Positions 17,729 through 27,036 are shown, counted from the stretch's first letter. The stretch: DNA of 52,260 nt from Rhodospirillales bacterium (GCA_018662225.1 JABJGO010000014.1:1-52260), one strand, 5' to 3'. Notes: generated by a model from the letters alone, not told the origin. Made by a program: numbers and translations.

Positions 17729-18256
17729 ATGGCTGGTTCAAAGAATCTTGCATTGTTATTCGCATCGCTGAGCGTTGCATTGTTTCTGTGTGGCGGTCTG
17801 CAGGCTGCGGAGGTGACACCCTATGGCGGCGATCTCAGCCCCGTATCATCGGCTGGATATACTGTTAAAGTTCATGGCGACGGAAACGAACTTGAACTAT
17901 CGATTTCCGAGCTCGAAAAGTTGCCCCTTTATAAGTCGGTTATCGAAACGAACTGGGATTCGTCGGGTGAATTTATCGGGGTGAAGCTCGTTGATTTACT
18001 GAAACATGCTGGCATCACCCAGTTTAAACGACTCTACGTTCGGGCCTCTAATGACTATAAAGTCACAATCGAGAGCACAGACGAAGGCATCGACAATGCT
18101 ATTCTTGCGAGCCGCCTGAACGGAGAGCCTTTCTCGCTGGATGACAAGGGGCCATTTTTTATTGTCTGGCCTGATCAGGCGGAAGATGTAATGTCCGGAA
18201 AGGTCACAGCAACGAAATGGGCATGGAGTACTGTTGAAATTCAGAAGATTCGTTAA
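17729..18256 (+). CDS. Periplasmic Moco-binding-fold protein without cysteine
   Basis: An exported protein of 175 residues. The ATG at 17729 begins a signal peptide (lysine, then LALLFASLSVALFLCGGLQAA). The mature part resembles the small oxidoreductase molybdopterin-binding domain (PF00174): SISELEKLP, FIGVKLVDLLKHAGI, VRASNDYKVTI, SRLNGEPFSLDDKGPFFIVWP. The cysteine that ligates molybdenum in sulfite-oxidase-type enzymes is absent; the mature protein has no cysteine at all, so catalysis by that mechanism is unlikely. The stop codon is one base before the kinase ATG, so the two proteins are translated together. A role as periplasmic ligand sensor for the kinase is the best inference. Confidence 0.8.
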   Translation: MAGSKNLALLFASLSVALFLCGGLQAAEVTPYGGDLSPVSSAGYTVKVHGDGNELELSISELEKLPLYKSVIETNWDSSGEFIGVKLVDLLKHAGITQFKRLYVRASNDYKVTIESTDEGIDNAILASRLNGEPFSLDDKGPFFIVWPDQAEDVMSGKVTATKWAWSTVEIQKIR

Positions 18257-18257
18257 C

Positions 18258-19589
18258 ATGGTTCCGGTGATTAAAAATCGTTTTATATTCGCAGCCATTG
18301 CAGCAATATTGATCAGCGCTTCGGCTTATGCCGTGTATGCGGTGTTTGGAACTCTTGGTAGCACGGAGAAGCATCTCAGCGCTCAGACACAATCACTGGT
18401 TATCGACCTAGCGCGGACCGAAATTCACAACACGACATATCAAAATGCAGCCAAGGCCTATTTCCTGAACCCTTCAGAGGAACAAAAGGCGGAGCTTGAA
18501 CATCTCAATAATGTGCTGCGATCTCGTCAGATATTAATTCAGCCCAAAGCGTTACGGGGACATTTTTCAGAGGAAATCGAGAAATCTCTAGATGAGGAAT
18601 TTAGATATTTTGATGATGCTCTCGAGCAGCTTAGTCTTCTTTTAGGCAAGCCTGGATTACTGAAGACTGAGCAAAAGGAGATCGAGAATAACCTGGCGTC
18701 CGTAAATGCCAGTATCGCCTACATTTATACTGAATCTGTCATTGCTATACATAAGCTGTCAATTCAACAGCAATCGGCACTCAGGAATTTATTTAGAACA
18801 ATTTTGTTCCTGAGCGGTTTCCTTGTCGTCGCGCTGTTGGCGCTCGCATTTTTCATGTTGAAGTTTCGCAAGAAAAACCAGCAACTCAGATATGAAGTAG
18901 ACGTCAAAGACAGATTTTTCTCCATCATTGTCCATGATCTGAAAGGCCCCTTTACGGCTCTACTTGGCATGACCCAAATGATGTCGCAATTGTCGGACAA
19001 TCTTAGCAAAGAGAAGTTAGTTGAATACTCATCCACCGTGCACGAGGCTGGAGAGCAGGTCTTTGATTTGCTGAAAAACCTTCTGGAATGGTCCCGCTTG
19101 CAAATGACGGGCGCCAAGCTGTATCCGGAGACCGTCCAATTGGATGTTCTGGTCCAGGATAGCGTTGATATTCTCACCCCTATTGCTACGGAGAAGAATA
19201 TCTCCTTAACAACGAATATCTGTAAAACAAATACTTTTGCCGATCCGGAAATGGTCAGAACAGTCATCCGCAACCTCATCAGTAACGCCTTGAAGTTCAC
19301 CGCATCCGGTGGGGTGGTTGAGGTGTCCTCGTTCAATGTTGGAAATATGGTCCAGGTAACGGTGAGCGACACAGGTATTGGCATGACCGACAAACAAGCC
19401 AAAAACATTTTCTCTTTGGATAAAAAGACTTCGACTCCGGGGACTGCTGGTGAACAAGGAACAGGCCTTGGGCTCCCCCTTTGCAAGGATATGATTGAAC
19501 GAAACGGCGGGCGGATATGGGCCAAGGGTACCCCTGGAGAAGGGGCGCAGTTTGACTTCACGCTGCCTATTGATTCTAGCAAGAATTAA
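18258..19589 (+). CDS. Membrane sensor histidine kinase
   Basis: A kinase of 443 residues. TM1 is at 8-30, a periplasmic helical domain of about 145 residues follows (31-178), and TM2 is at 179-202. After that come the HisKA box FFSIIVHDLKGPFTALLG with H226 and the ATPase boxes NLISNALKFT, DTGIGM and GTGLGLPL near the C-terminus. There is no receiver or HAMP domain. I chose ATG 18258 because it follows the Moco-fold stop by one base; an upstream alternative would overlap that gene. No response regulator gene is adjacent, so its partner is unknown. The pairing with a periplasmic protein suggests that the latter modulates the input domain. Confidence 0.92.
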   Translation: MVPVIKNRFIFAAIAAILISASAYAVYAVFGTLGSTEKHLSAQTQSLVIDLARTEIHNTTYQNAAKAYFLNPSEEQKAELEHLNNVLRSRQILIQPKALRGHFSEEIEKSLDEEFRYFDDALEQLSLLLGKPGLLKTEQKEIENNLASVNASIAYIYTESVIAIHKLSIQQQSALRNLFRTILFLSGFLVVALLALAFFMLKFRKKNQQLRYEVDVKDRFFSIIVHDLKGPFTALLGMTQMMSQLSDNLSKEKLVEYSSTVHEAGEQVFDLLKNLLEWSRLQMTGAKLYPETVQLDVLVQDSVDILTPIATEKNISLTTNICKTNTFADPEMVRTVIRNLISNALKFTASGGVVEVSSFNVGNMVQVTVSDTGIGMTDKQAKNIFSLDKKTSTPGTAGEQGTGLGLPLCKDMIERNGGRIWAKGTPGEGAQFDFTLPIDSSKN

Positions 19590-19611
19590 CTCAACGCTTA
19601 TCAATATTTCG

Positions 19612-19645
19612 GATGGCGGCCCAACTGATTCGGCCATCTTCCTTT
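19612..19645 (+). terminator. Probable terminator of the kinase operon
   Basis: GATGGC (19612-19617) pairs with GCCATC (19633-19638), followed by TTCCTTT. It lies 23 bases after the kinase stop. The long loop (15 bases, partly pairable) and broken U-run make it moderate. Confidence 0.4.
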
Positions 19646-19740
19646 ACAACAGAATCGTGAAGGCAGAAATTTCGGTTTCCACCATGCTTCGCCGATACGT
19701 CCCCGTTATTCAACGAACGTAAAATCATCGCCATAGACCA

Positions 19741-19763
19741 AATGATATTATTCTGATATCATT
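19741..19763. promoter_or_regulatory. Palindromic operator of the toxin-antitoxin operon
   Basis: AATGATAT, 7 bases, ATATCATT is a perfect 8-bp inverted repeat 35 bases before the antitoxin ATG. Ribbon-helix-helix antitoxins normally repress their own operon through such sites. Confidence 0.6.
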
Positions 19764-19797
19764 AACATATCAACATGCAAGCAGAGGTATTCACGCC

Positions 19798-20037
19798 ATG
19801 AGCACCATGACATTCACGGTCAGAATGGATGACGGCGACGTGAAAGACGTGGACGCCCACGCCCGTAAGAATGATCGATCACGCAATGACTTCGTTAAAG
19901 AGGCTATTGCCGAAAAGCTCGCCTTTGAGAAGGTGCAGACAGCACGGATCAGGCGCGGTCTGGAAGATGCCGATGCCGGGCGGTTTGCTGATACGGGCCG
20001 GTTAAACAGTGTGCTTAACAAATTTGCATCTGATTAA
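19798..20037 (+). CDS. Ribbon-helix-helix antitoxin
   Basis: A protein of 79 residues. The N-terminal strand TMTFTVRMDD and two helices (VKDVDAHARKN, RNDFVKEAIAEKLAFE) form a CopG/ParD-type ribbon-helix-helix DNA-binding fold. The charged C-terminal part (IRRGLEDADAGRFAD) would wrap the toxin. It lies 23 bases upstream of the ParE-like gene and should bind the palindrome at 19741-19763. The ATG at 19798 is used; no strong ribosome site is evident. Confidence 0.85.
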   Translation: MSTMTFTVRMDDGDVKDVDAHARKNDRSRNDFVKEAIAEKLAFEKVQTARIRRGLEDADAGRFADTGRLNSVLNKFASD

Positions 20038-20060
20038 GCCTTGTCGGATCGGTTCATCAT

Positions 20061-20354
20061 ATGGATTTACGCTGGACCGAAGAGGCTGCCACTAACCTGG
20101 AAGGTATTGCCGATTATATCGGTCGGGAAAACCCGGCCATGGCCACCCGTGTGGCCAACACCATCCATGACTATGTGGCGGACCAGTTAACCCAATTCCC
20201 CGAAATCGGCCGTCCCGGGCGGGTGTCTGGTACGTTGGAGTTGGTGGTGCCCTCCCTACCCTTTATCGCTGGATACCGGATAACGGACCGCACCGTGCAA
20301 ATCCTCGCCATCCTGCACACCCGGCGGAGTTGGCCGGATGATTTTAATCATTAG
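20061..20354 (+). CDS. ParE/RelE-superfamily toxin
   Basis: A toxin of 97 residues with the family signature: LRWTEEAATNLEGIADYIGRENP at the N-terminus, FPEIGRPGRVSGTLELVV in the middle, and YRITDRTVQILAILHTRRSWP at the C-terminus. Both RelE (mRNA cleavage) and ParE (gyrase inhibition) share this fold. The sequence pattern is nearer the ParE/YoeB-like stabilisation group, so the target is not settled. No frameshift or missing segment is seen, so it is probably active and held by the upstream antitoxin. Confidence 0.88.
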   Translation: MDLRWTEEAATNLEGIADYIGRENPAMATRVANTIHDYVADQLTQFPEIGRPGRVSGTLELVVPSLPFIAGYRITDRTVQILAILHTRRSWPDDFNH

Positions 20355-20437
20355 GGTGAGGCCTTTTCGAATTTACGATGATAACCCTGCTCGGTGATGC
20401 CAACTGAGCACGGCCAACAATCATTTGCCTGTTTTTT

Positions 20438-20462
20438 GTGCACCTGCCTATGTGGTGAGCAC
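20438..20462 (+). promoter_or_regulatory. Possible NtrC enhancer site upstream of glnB
   Basis: GTGCACC, 9 bases, GGTGAGCAC is an imperfect dyad resembling the NtrC site TGCACC/GGTGCA, with wider spacing. It sits about 90-110 bases upstream of the sigma-54 promoter, a normal enhancer distance. Confidence 0.35.
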
Positions 20463-20548
20463 CCTACCCCTTCAGGCGCCATCTTCATTAACCTGAACTT
20501 TTCACGCAACTGTTTGATTTATTTATCTTTTTACCCTGACGCCAGAAC

Positions 20549-20564
20549 TGGCACGCATCCTGCA
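20549..20564 (+). promoter_or_regulatory. Sigma-54 promoter of glnB-glnA
   Basis: TGGCACGCATCCTGCA matches the RpoN consensus TGGCACGNNNNTTGCA at all but one position, with correct GG-GC spacing. Transcription would start near 20575, giving a leader of about 55 bases before glnB. Confidence 0.85.
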
Positions 20565-20617
20565 AATATACGAGCGCGTGGGTGTTTCTGCGCACTTGAA
20601 ATTACAAGATCGCCTGA

Positions 20618-20968
<351 letters not shown>

Positions 20969-21033
20969 TTTATTACACGACTCAATTCAGATACTAACGC
21001 GCGGCAATCGCCGTATAACAATAGGTGGAAAAA

Positions 21034-22455
21034 ATGTCTCTAAACCTGAACAGCCCCGCTGAAATGATGAAATACCTCAAAGACGAGGATATCCCGTTTG
21101 TGGATTTACGGTTCACCGACCCGCGCGGCAAGTGGCAGCACCTGACCATGTGCAGCGACGCCATCAATGATGACAGCTTCGAAGACGGCATCATGTTTGA
21201 TGGCTCCTCTATCGCTGGCTGGAAAGCCATCAACGAATCAGACATGGCGCTGATTCCCGATGCATCCACCGCCGTGATGGACCCGTTTTCAGCCCAGCCT
21301 TCCATGATTGTGTTCTGCGATATCATGGAGCCCACCACTGGACAGTCATACGGACGCGACCCTCGCTCTATCGCTAAGAAAGCGGGCACGTACCTAACCT
21401 CAACCGGCCTCGGCGACACCTGCTACTTCGGCGCCGAGCCTGAGTTCTTTGTGTTCGACGATGTACGTTTCGATGTACAGCCACACAGCTGTTTCTACGA
21501 ATTTGATTCAGAAGAAGGTTCCTACAACACCGGGAGAGATTTCGTCGAAGGTAACATGGGTCACCGCCCCGGCGTCAAAGGCGGATACTTCCCCGTACCG
21601 CCGGTGGATCAGTCCAATGACCTGCGCGCCGAAATGGTTACGGTCATGCGCGAAATGGGCCTGACCATGGACAAGCATCACCACGAAGTGGCCCCAAGCC
21701 AGCACGAATTGGGCATGGTGTTCGATACCTTGCTGCGCACTGCCGACAACGTGCAGGTTTACAAATACTGCACGCACATGGTGGCCCACACCTACGGTAA
21801 GACAGCCACCTTCATGCCTAAACCAAAAGCCGGCGATAACGGTTCTGGCATGCACGCACACCAGTCGATCTGGAAAGACGGTAAACCTACCTTTGCTGGT
21901 TCCGGGTATGCTGATCTGTCCGATACTTGCCTGCATTACATCGGTGGTATCATCAAGCACGCCAAGGCGATCAACGCCTTTTCGAACCCGACGACCAACA
22001 GCTACAAGCGCCTGATCCCGGGTTTTGAAGCACCGGTCTTATTGGCCTATTCAGCCCGCAACCGTTCGGCTTCCTGCCGCATTCCGTTTGCCACCTCACC
22101 AAACGGCAAACGCGTTGAGGTTAGGTTCCCTGATCCCACCGCCAATCCTTATTTGGCGTTCGCCGCCATGTTGATGGCCGGCATTGACGGTATTCAGAAC
22201 AAGATCCATCCGGGCGATTCCATGGATAAGGATTTGTACGATCTGCCACCCGAAGAGCTAGCCGATGTGCCCACAGTTTGTGGCTCACTGCGCGAAGCCA
22301 TGGGAGCACTGGATACCGATCGTGACTTCCTCAAAAAAGGTGACGTGTTCAGCGACGACCTGATCGATTCCTACATGGAACTGAAATGGGAAGAAATCTA
22401 CAACCTGGAACACACCCCACACCCGGTTGAGTTCAAGCAGTACTACTCAGCCTAA
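21034..22455 (+). CDS. glnA: Glutamine synthetase type I
   Basis: It condenses glutamate and ammonia with ATP to give glutamine. The protein has 473 residues, normal for GSI-beta. Seen are [33 protein letters not shown], the glutamate/metal segment [30 protein letters not shown], the ATP region [17 protein letters not shown] and [10 protein letters not shown]. The adenylylation loop is [12 protein letters not shown], with its tyrosine conserved, so ATase-dependent inactivation is expected. I chose ATG 21034, 8 bases after AGGTGG; an earlier GTG lies inside that ribosome site. It is co-transcribed with glnB and ends at a strong bidirectional terminator. Confidence 0.97.
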   Translation: MSLNLNSPAEMMKYLKDEDIPFVDLRFTDPRGKWQHLTMCSDAINDDSFEDGIMFDGSSIAGWKAINESDMALIPDASTAVMDPFSAQPSMIVFCDIMEPTTGQSYGRDPRSIAKKAGTYLTSTGLGDTCYFGAEPEFFVFDDVRFDVQPHSCFYEFDSEEGSYNTGRDFVEGNMGHRPGVKGGYFPVPPVDQSNDLRAEMVTVMREMGLTMDKHHHEVAPSQHELGMVFDTLLRTADNVQVYKYCTHMVAHTYGKTATFMPKPKAGDNGSGMHAHQSIWKDGKPTFAGSGYADLSDTCLHYIGGIIKHAKAINAFSNPTTNSYKRLIPGFEAPVLLAYSARNRSASCRIPFATSPNGKRVEVRFPDPTANPYLAFAAMLMAGIDGIQNKIHPGDSMDKDLYDLPPEELADVPTVCGSLREAMGALDTDRDFLKKGDVFSDDLIDSYMELKWEEIYNLEHTPHPVEFKQYYSA

Positions 22456-22467
22456 GCCAGGCCGCGT

Positions 22468-22510
22468 ACAAAAAATCAGGGCTGCTTGGGAAACCGAGCA
22501 GCCCTTTTTA
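22468..22510. terminator. Bidirectional terminator between glnA and odc
   Basis: AGGGCTGCT (22478-22486), a 10-base loop, AGCAGCCCT and TTTTT serve glnA. On the minus strand the same stem is followed by GATTTTTTG and serves the decarboxylase gene. Confidence 0.85.
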
Positions 22511-22520
22511 TGTTTGGAAA

Positions 22521-23678
22521 CTAGTCCTCGTCCGGCAGCAACGGGGCTTCGTCTACGGTCACGTAGGTTTCCGTAAAGAAGCCGTTGAAAGCGGTGGCCA
22601 TGGAGTTGGAGTACGCCCCCATCTGGCCGAACTCGACCCAGTCACCTTCGTTTATATCGGCGGGTAGTGCGAGTTTGTAGGGCAGCACGTCAACGCTATC
22701 GCACGTCGGGCCGAAGATGGTGTAGTCCATAGTCTCGGACGCCATCTCGCCTTTGAGGCGGTGGGCGCGCACGGGCATTTGGAATCCGCCACGCTGTTCC
22801 GACATGGAATGATAGATGCCGTCGTTCAAATAAAGCGTGTCTTCTTTGCGAAGTTGCACCTGCGTGATCAAGGATGCGCCACTGCCCACCAGCGCCCGAC
22901 CGGGCTCGCACATGATAACGCAGTCACCGCGCAGATTGATGGTAGCCAACGATTCCTTGATGGCGTCCATAAAATCCATGAAGGCTGGAATGTCCTCATT
23001 GATATAGTGAACCGGGAAACCGCCACCAACGTCGAGATAATGAATATGGGTGTTAGCATTTTCCAGCACCTGCCCCACCGTGGCGATGGCATCGCGGAAG
23101 GCTTCTACGTTGCGCACTTGTGATCCCACATGAAAGGCGAGGCCCGGCTGGAATCCGGCTTCAGCGACTTTGTCCAACAGCGATGCGGCAGCTTGTGTGG
23201 GGGCACCAAATTTATCGGAAAGCTCAAACGCCGCACCAAATGACTTGGTACGAATACGCACCAGAACCACCTGGCCATCACCGGCACCGACCACATCGAT
23301 CAATTTGTCCAACTCGCTCTCGTGATCAATGACCCAGTGATCAACATTGTAGATCTGACGGGCACTGAGGATGGAGGCGCGGGATTTCACCGGGTGCATA
23401 TAATAGGTATCGGCGTCGGCAAACATTTCGCGGATGGTGGCGATCTCGACCAGTGAGGCTGTATCGAAATGGCGAATACCGGCATCGTACAGCGTCTGTA
23501 ACACCAACGGGTTTGGATTGCATTTAATGGCGTAAAGCACGCGGCCCGGAAAATTGTCCAGAAACAGCTTGGCTGACCGTTCCAACTCTTTGGGGCGAAG
23601 ACAGTAAACCGGGTAACCGGGTGTCAGGTTTTCAATGACCGAGCGTACATCGGTGAAATGCGAGCCTTTGGTTGGCAC
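22521..23678 (-). CDS. Ornithine decarboxylase, eukaryotic-like fold type III
   Basis: A PLP enzyme that removes CO2 from ornithine to make putrescine; relatives act on lysine. The protein has 385 residues with an alanine-racemase-like barrel. The PLP lysine is K52 in YAIKCNPNP, and further motifs are FHVGSQVRN, LDVGGGFPVHY, CEPGRALVG and YLNDGIYHSMSE. The catalytic cysteine C326 is in FGPTCDSVD and the phosphate site near the end reads GQMGAYSNSMATAFNGF. It starts at GTG 23678 with TGGAG 7 bases upstream. It is convergent with glnA. Ornithine is favoured by the length and the GPTCDS motif, but a dual lysine/ornithine activity is possible. Confidence 0.9.
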   Translation of the reverse strand: MPTKGSHFTDVRSVIENLTPGYPVYCLRPKELERSAKLFLDNFPGRVLYAIKCNPNPLVLQTLYDAGIRHFDTASLVEIATIREMFADADTYYMHPVKSRASILSARQIYNVDHWVIDHESELDKLIDVVGAGDGQVVLVRIRTKSFGAAFELSDKFGAPTQAAASLLDKVAEAGFQPGLAFHVGSQVRNVEAFRDAIATVGQVLENANTHIHYLDVGGGFPVHYINEDIPAFMDFMDAIKESLATINLRGDCVIMCEPGRALVGSGASLITQVQLRKEDTLYLNDGIYHSMSEQRGGFQMPVRAHRLKGEMASETMDYTIFGPTCDSVDVLPYKLALPADINEGDWVEFGQMGAYSNSMATAFNGFFTETYVTVDEAPLLPDED

Positions 23679-23811
23679 AACACAACTCCACTACGTTACA
23701 GCCCATATCAATCTAACAGGCCGGACAATGTCTGGTTTAAGGATGCCGCAGACGTATCATTTTAAAACTCTTTGTCCAGTGATATTCGCCCGTCTTCCGG
23801 TTATCACGCTG

Positions 23812-24243
23812 TTACCTCGGCGGTAACGCCACCGGGTACTCAATCGCGGTCACGCCATCGACGCTACAATTAGCACGGATCGTTACATTCAGCGTACCAA
23901 TGGGGATGTTTACACTGGCCAGGCTACGCGTGAACGGCACGTTGTTCTCGTGCGGGTGAAACAAAATTCGCTCGCCCAGCACCGTGCCGTTTTCGCCGAT
24001 AACTTCCCACCGGTCCGCATAGTGGCTCCACCCTTCATCGGCATGTTGCAGGGTAACCGAAAAAGCATAGAGCCCGTTTGTCTGAACCTCGGTCGTGGCA
24101 TCGAGAATCATAACGTCGTCGGCCGTTGCGGCTTTAAGAGGCCAGAATGCCATCACCATAAAGAGGGCCAATAGCCAAGAACGCGATAGTCGGTCGATGC
24201 CGATCTGCCCGCCCGATTCGCTGTTTTTTGCTGTTTTCATCAT
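23812..24243 (-). CDS. Exported hypothetical protein
   Basis: A protein of 143 residues with a signal-like segment (SWLLALFMVMAFWPLKAATA, about 23-42) after an unusually long polar start; a later start is possible. The mature domain is beta-rich (ILDATTEVQTNGLYAFSVTL, WSHYADRWEVIGENGTVLGE, ILFHPHENNVPFTRS, VTIRANCSV). The HPHENNVPFTRS segment recalls an uncharacterised family of small periplasmic proteins in alphaproteobacteria. I cannot name it. It lies 133 bases upstream of the decarboxylase gene on the same strand. No role can be inferred. Confidence 0.7.
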   Translation of the reverse strand: MMKTAKNSESGGQIGIDRLSRSWLLALFMVMAFWPLKAATADDVMILDATTEVQTNGLYAFSVTLQHADEGWSHYADRWEVIGENGTVLGERILFHPHENNVPFTRSLASVNIPIGTLNVTIRANCSVDGVTAIEYPVALPPR

Positions 24244-24544
24244 GATGCGACCCGAAATTGCCCTGTGCTGTCATCCCCACCCGATCATACCGTGTCTTTT
24301 ACTTTTCAGCTACCCCACGCTTGAATGAACCACTTAAAGAGCTAATGAACATCACCACAGGACGATGGTGTTTTCCGGCAGGAAGTGCCCATGCCAGGAA
24401 GGCCCGGTATTCTGCGGTGAATCATGCCATTGGTAAAAATTACATTTATTCTCGTTTTGTTCTTGTTTTATTCTCTCTTTGCGCCTATAAACAATCAACC
24501 AAACGGCAAACACGCTGTAAATTAACTGGGCAGGAGACAGAATT
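24244..24544. other. Intergenic region upstream of the 28-residue peptide
   Basis: About 300 bases, AT-rich in the second half. A weak promoter-like stretch lies near 24450-24490 (TTGTTC, TTGTTTTATTC). I see no coding signal or clear operator. Confidence 0.3.
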
Positions 24545-24631
24545 ATGATGATCACCAATCAGATGTTTCGCGACTTTCTCGGCATGACCGTTTTCGCCTG
24601 GGCTGGATATGCCTTGCTCATCGTTACCTGA
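24545..24631 (+). CDS. 28-residue hydrophobic peptide
   Basis: A short open frame with a very good ribosome site (AGGAGA, 8 bases before ATG). It encodes 28 residues: a polar start MMITNQMFRDF, then LGMTVFAWAGYALLIVT, which would form one short membrane helix. Size and hydrophobicity fit small membrane subunits or type I toxins. It is followed after 20 bases by a long inverted repeat. I do not recognise the sequence; only the translation signals and the helix support it. Confidence 0.45.
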   Translation: MMITNQMFRDFLGMTVFAWAGYALLIVT

Positions 24632-24651
24632 GCCGTTGCCCGCGGCCCATG

Positions 24652-24734
24652 AGCCGAAACGCAGGAATATGGGCTCCGTTCCCTCTTTCCCCGCTCATTA
24701 ATCACGACTTCTTGTGATTGCCTGCGTTTCGGCT
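24652..24734. repeat. Long inverted repeat with internal hairpin
   Basis: AGCCGAAACGCAGG (24652-24665) and CCTGCGTTTCGGCT (24721-24734) are perfect 14-bp arms 55 bases apart. Inside, AATCAC and GTGATT form a second 6-bp hairpin. As RNA this would be a two-tier structure between the 28-residue frame and parE. It lacks a clean U-run, so it is not a simple terminator; a structured RNA, an RNA-processing site or a cruciform are all possible. Confidence 0.6.
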
Positions 24735-24820
24735 ACTTTATCCCTGTACTCAGGCACTCGTTTCTGAACACTCGGCCTGAACCACCCGAATGCAACCTTA
24801 TAAGTGGTACCCGGATACGC

Positions 24821-26935
24821 ATGGACGATTTGTTTAGCCAGGCTGATAAGCCTACATCGAAGGCTTCCTCAAAAACGAAAACAAAGGGGGCAGCCAAGAA
24901 GCTTGTTCCTGTGAAGTCTGGCCCCGCGAAGTCTGAAAAGCCGAAGTCGGCTAAAGCTTCAGCGGACAATGCGGACGATTATTCGGCCAAGGATATTGAA
25001 GTTCTTGAGGGTCTGGAACCCGTACGTCGCCGCCCCGGCATGTACATCGGTGGCACCGACGAACATGCCATGCACCACCTGGCCGCTGAAATTATCGATA
25101 ATTCAATGGACGAAGCCGTTGCGGGCCATGCCAGTCGTATTGAATTCACCCTGTTGCCGGAAAACAAGCTGGTGGTTTCGGACAATGGTCGCGGTATCCC
25201 CACAGACCCCCACCCCAAATTCAAAGACAAGTCAGCCCTTGAGGTCATTATGACCACCCTGCATTCCGGCGGTAAGTTCGGCGGCAAGGTGTATGAGACA
25301 TCGGGCGGTTTGCACGGTGTGGGCCTCAGTGTGGTAAACGCGCTCAGCGCACACCTGACCGTTGAGGTCGCACGCGATAAGCGCATATGGCGGCAGGAAT
25401 ACGCACAAGGTAACCCCCAATGTGGTCTTACAGACGACGGCGCGACCAGCAACAGGCGCGGCACCACCATCACCTTTACGCCCGATCCAGAAATCTTTGG
25501 TGATGTGTCGCAGTTCCGCCCGGCCCAGTTGTACCGCTTGGCCCGTTCCAAGGCTTATCTGTTTCGTGGTGTGGAAATCCGCTGGTCCTGTGATCCGGAA
25601 TTGATCCCGGACGATGACGACACACCGACGAGCGCCAGCCTGCATTTTCCGGGCGGACTAGTGGATTTCCTGAAAGCCAATCTGGAAAACCGCCGTACCC
25701 TGTCGGCTGAACCGTTTGCCGGTCAGGCCAAGCTGAATGGCGGCGGGCCAGCCAGTGGTAAAGTGGAATGGGCTATTGCCTGGCCGCTGGATCAGGAACC
25801 TTATATCAGCACCTACTGTAACACCGTGCCCACGCCCCTGGGCGGCACACACGATTCAGGCATGCGATCCGGATTGCTGCGTGGCCTCAAAAACCACGCA
25901 GAAATGATCAATAACAAGCAGGCATCCAAGATTACGGCGGAAGACATCATCGGCGGGGCCAGCGTTATGATGTCGGTATTTATCTCTGATCCGCAGTTTC
26001 AGGGCCAGACCAAGGAAAAACTGGTTACTCAGTCGGCCACCAAGCTGGTTGAAAACACCATGCGCGATCATTTCGAGCATTGGCTGTCAGGCGATCCGGA
26101 AACGGCGGGTGCCTTACTTGAATACGTGCTCGAGCGGGTGGAACAACGCCTGCGCAAACGCCAGGACAAACAAACCAAACGCCAGTCCGCCACCCGGCGC
26201 TTGCGCCTACCCGGTAAATTGACCGATTGCACCCGCAGCACGTCTGACGGCACCGAGATTTTCCTGGTGGAAGGTGATTCAGCCGGCGGCTCCGCCAAAC
26301 AGGGTCGTAAGCGCGAAACCCAGGCCGTATTGCCGTTGCGCGGCAAGATCCTGAACGTGGCCAGCGCCACCCGCGAAAAGATGAATGCCAATCAGGAACT
26401 GAAAGACCTGATGGAAGCCCTGGGCTGTGGCATAGGCTCCAACTTCGATGTGGAAAAACTGCGCTACGAAAAAGTCATCATCATGACCGATGCCGACGTG
26501 GACGGCGCACATATTGCCGCCCTCCTGATCACGTTCTTCTATAAAGAAATGCCACAACTTATTGAAACTGGGCACCTTTTCATTGCATCCCCCCCACTCT
26601 ACCGTCTCACCCAAGGCAGCAGAAGCCTGTATGCCCGCGATGACGAGCACAAGGACGAGTTGCTGGAGAAAGAGTTCTCTGGTCGCGGCAAGGTAGAGAT
26701 CAGCCGCTTCAAAGGGCTCGGCGAAATGCCGCCACATCAGCTCAAGGAAACCACCATGGACCCGGCAAACCGCATTCTGATCCGGGTCACCGTGCCCATG
26801 GGTAATGAGCGTGAAGACGTGAAAGATTACCGCGACACGCAAAAGCTGGTGGAAACCCTGATGGGGAAAAAGCCGGAACTGCGCTACGCCTACATTCAGG
26901 AAAATGCCCGGTTCGTGGAGCAGGTCGACGTATAG
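24821..26935 (+). CDS. parE: DNA topoisomerase IV subunit B
   Basis: The ATPase subunit of topoisomerase IV, which decatenates sister chromosomes. It has 704 residues. A low-complexity Lys/Ala/Ser-rich tail (about 12-50) precedes the GHKL domain, with VRRRPGMYIGGTDEHAMHHL, EIIDNSMDEAVAGH, DNGRGIP and GGLHGVGLSVVNALS. The TOPRIM domain has LVEGDSAGGSAKQGR, LPLRGKILNV and IMTDADVDGAHI. The IGGTDE and C-terminal KGLGEMPPHQLKETTMDP segments fit ParE better than GyrB; the length, below 750, also fits. The ATG at 24821 has no strong ribosome site, but the frame before it is not open far. ParC is not in the window. Confidence 0.93.
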   Translation: MDDLFSQADKPTSKASSKTKTKGAAKKLVPVKSGPAKSEKPKSAKASADNADDYSAKDIEVLEGLEPVRRRPGMYIGGTDEHAMHHLAAEIIDNSMDEAVAGHASRIEFTLLPENKLVVSDNGRGIPTDPHPKFKDKSALEVIMTTLHSGGKFGGKVYETSGGLHGVGLSVVNALSAHLTVEVARDKRIWRQEYAQGNPQCGLTDDGATSNRRGTTITFTPDPEIFGDVSQFRPAQLYRLARSKAYLFRGVEIRWSCDPELIPDDDDTPTSASLHFPGGLVDFLKANLENRRTLSAEPFAGQAKLNGGGPASGKVEWAIAWPLDQEPYISTYCNTVPTPLGGTHDSGMRSGLLRGLKNHAEMINNKQASKITAEDIIGGASVMMSVFISDPQFQGQTKEKLVTQSATKLVENTMRDHFEHWLSGDPETAGALLEYVLERVEQRLRKRQDKQTKRQSATRRLRLPGKLTDCTRSTSDGTEIFLVEGDSAGGSAKQGRKRETQAVLPLRGKILNVASATREKMNANQELKDLMEALGCGIGSNFDVEKLRYEKVIIMTDADVDGAHIAALLITFFYKEMPQLIETGHLFIASPPLYRLTQGSRSLYARDDEHKDELLEKEFSGRGKVEISRFKGLGEMPPHQLKETTMDPANRILIRVTVPMGNEREDVKDYRDTQKLVETLMGKKPELRYAYIQENARFVEQVDV

Positions 26936-27036
26936 TCACGTTACCTATGTGAACCTGTGCGGCCATCTTGAAAATCGCCACCCTGAGGTGCATTATTGTC
27001 CCTGAAATCAACGCCACGTGTGATGGGAGGTGCCAC

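Noticed and set aside
19798-20354. Toxin-antitoxin pair as part of a larger defence island
   Set aside because: Its neighbours are a kinase pair and glnBA; no other defence-like gene is adjacent.
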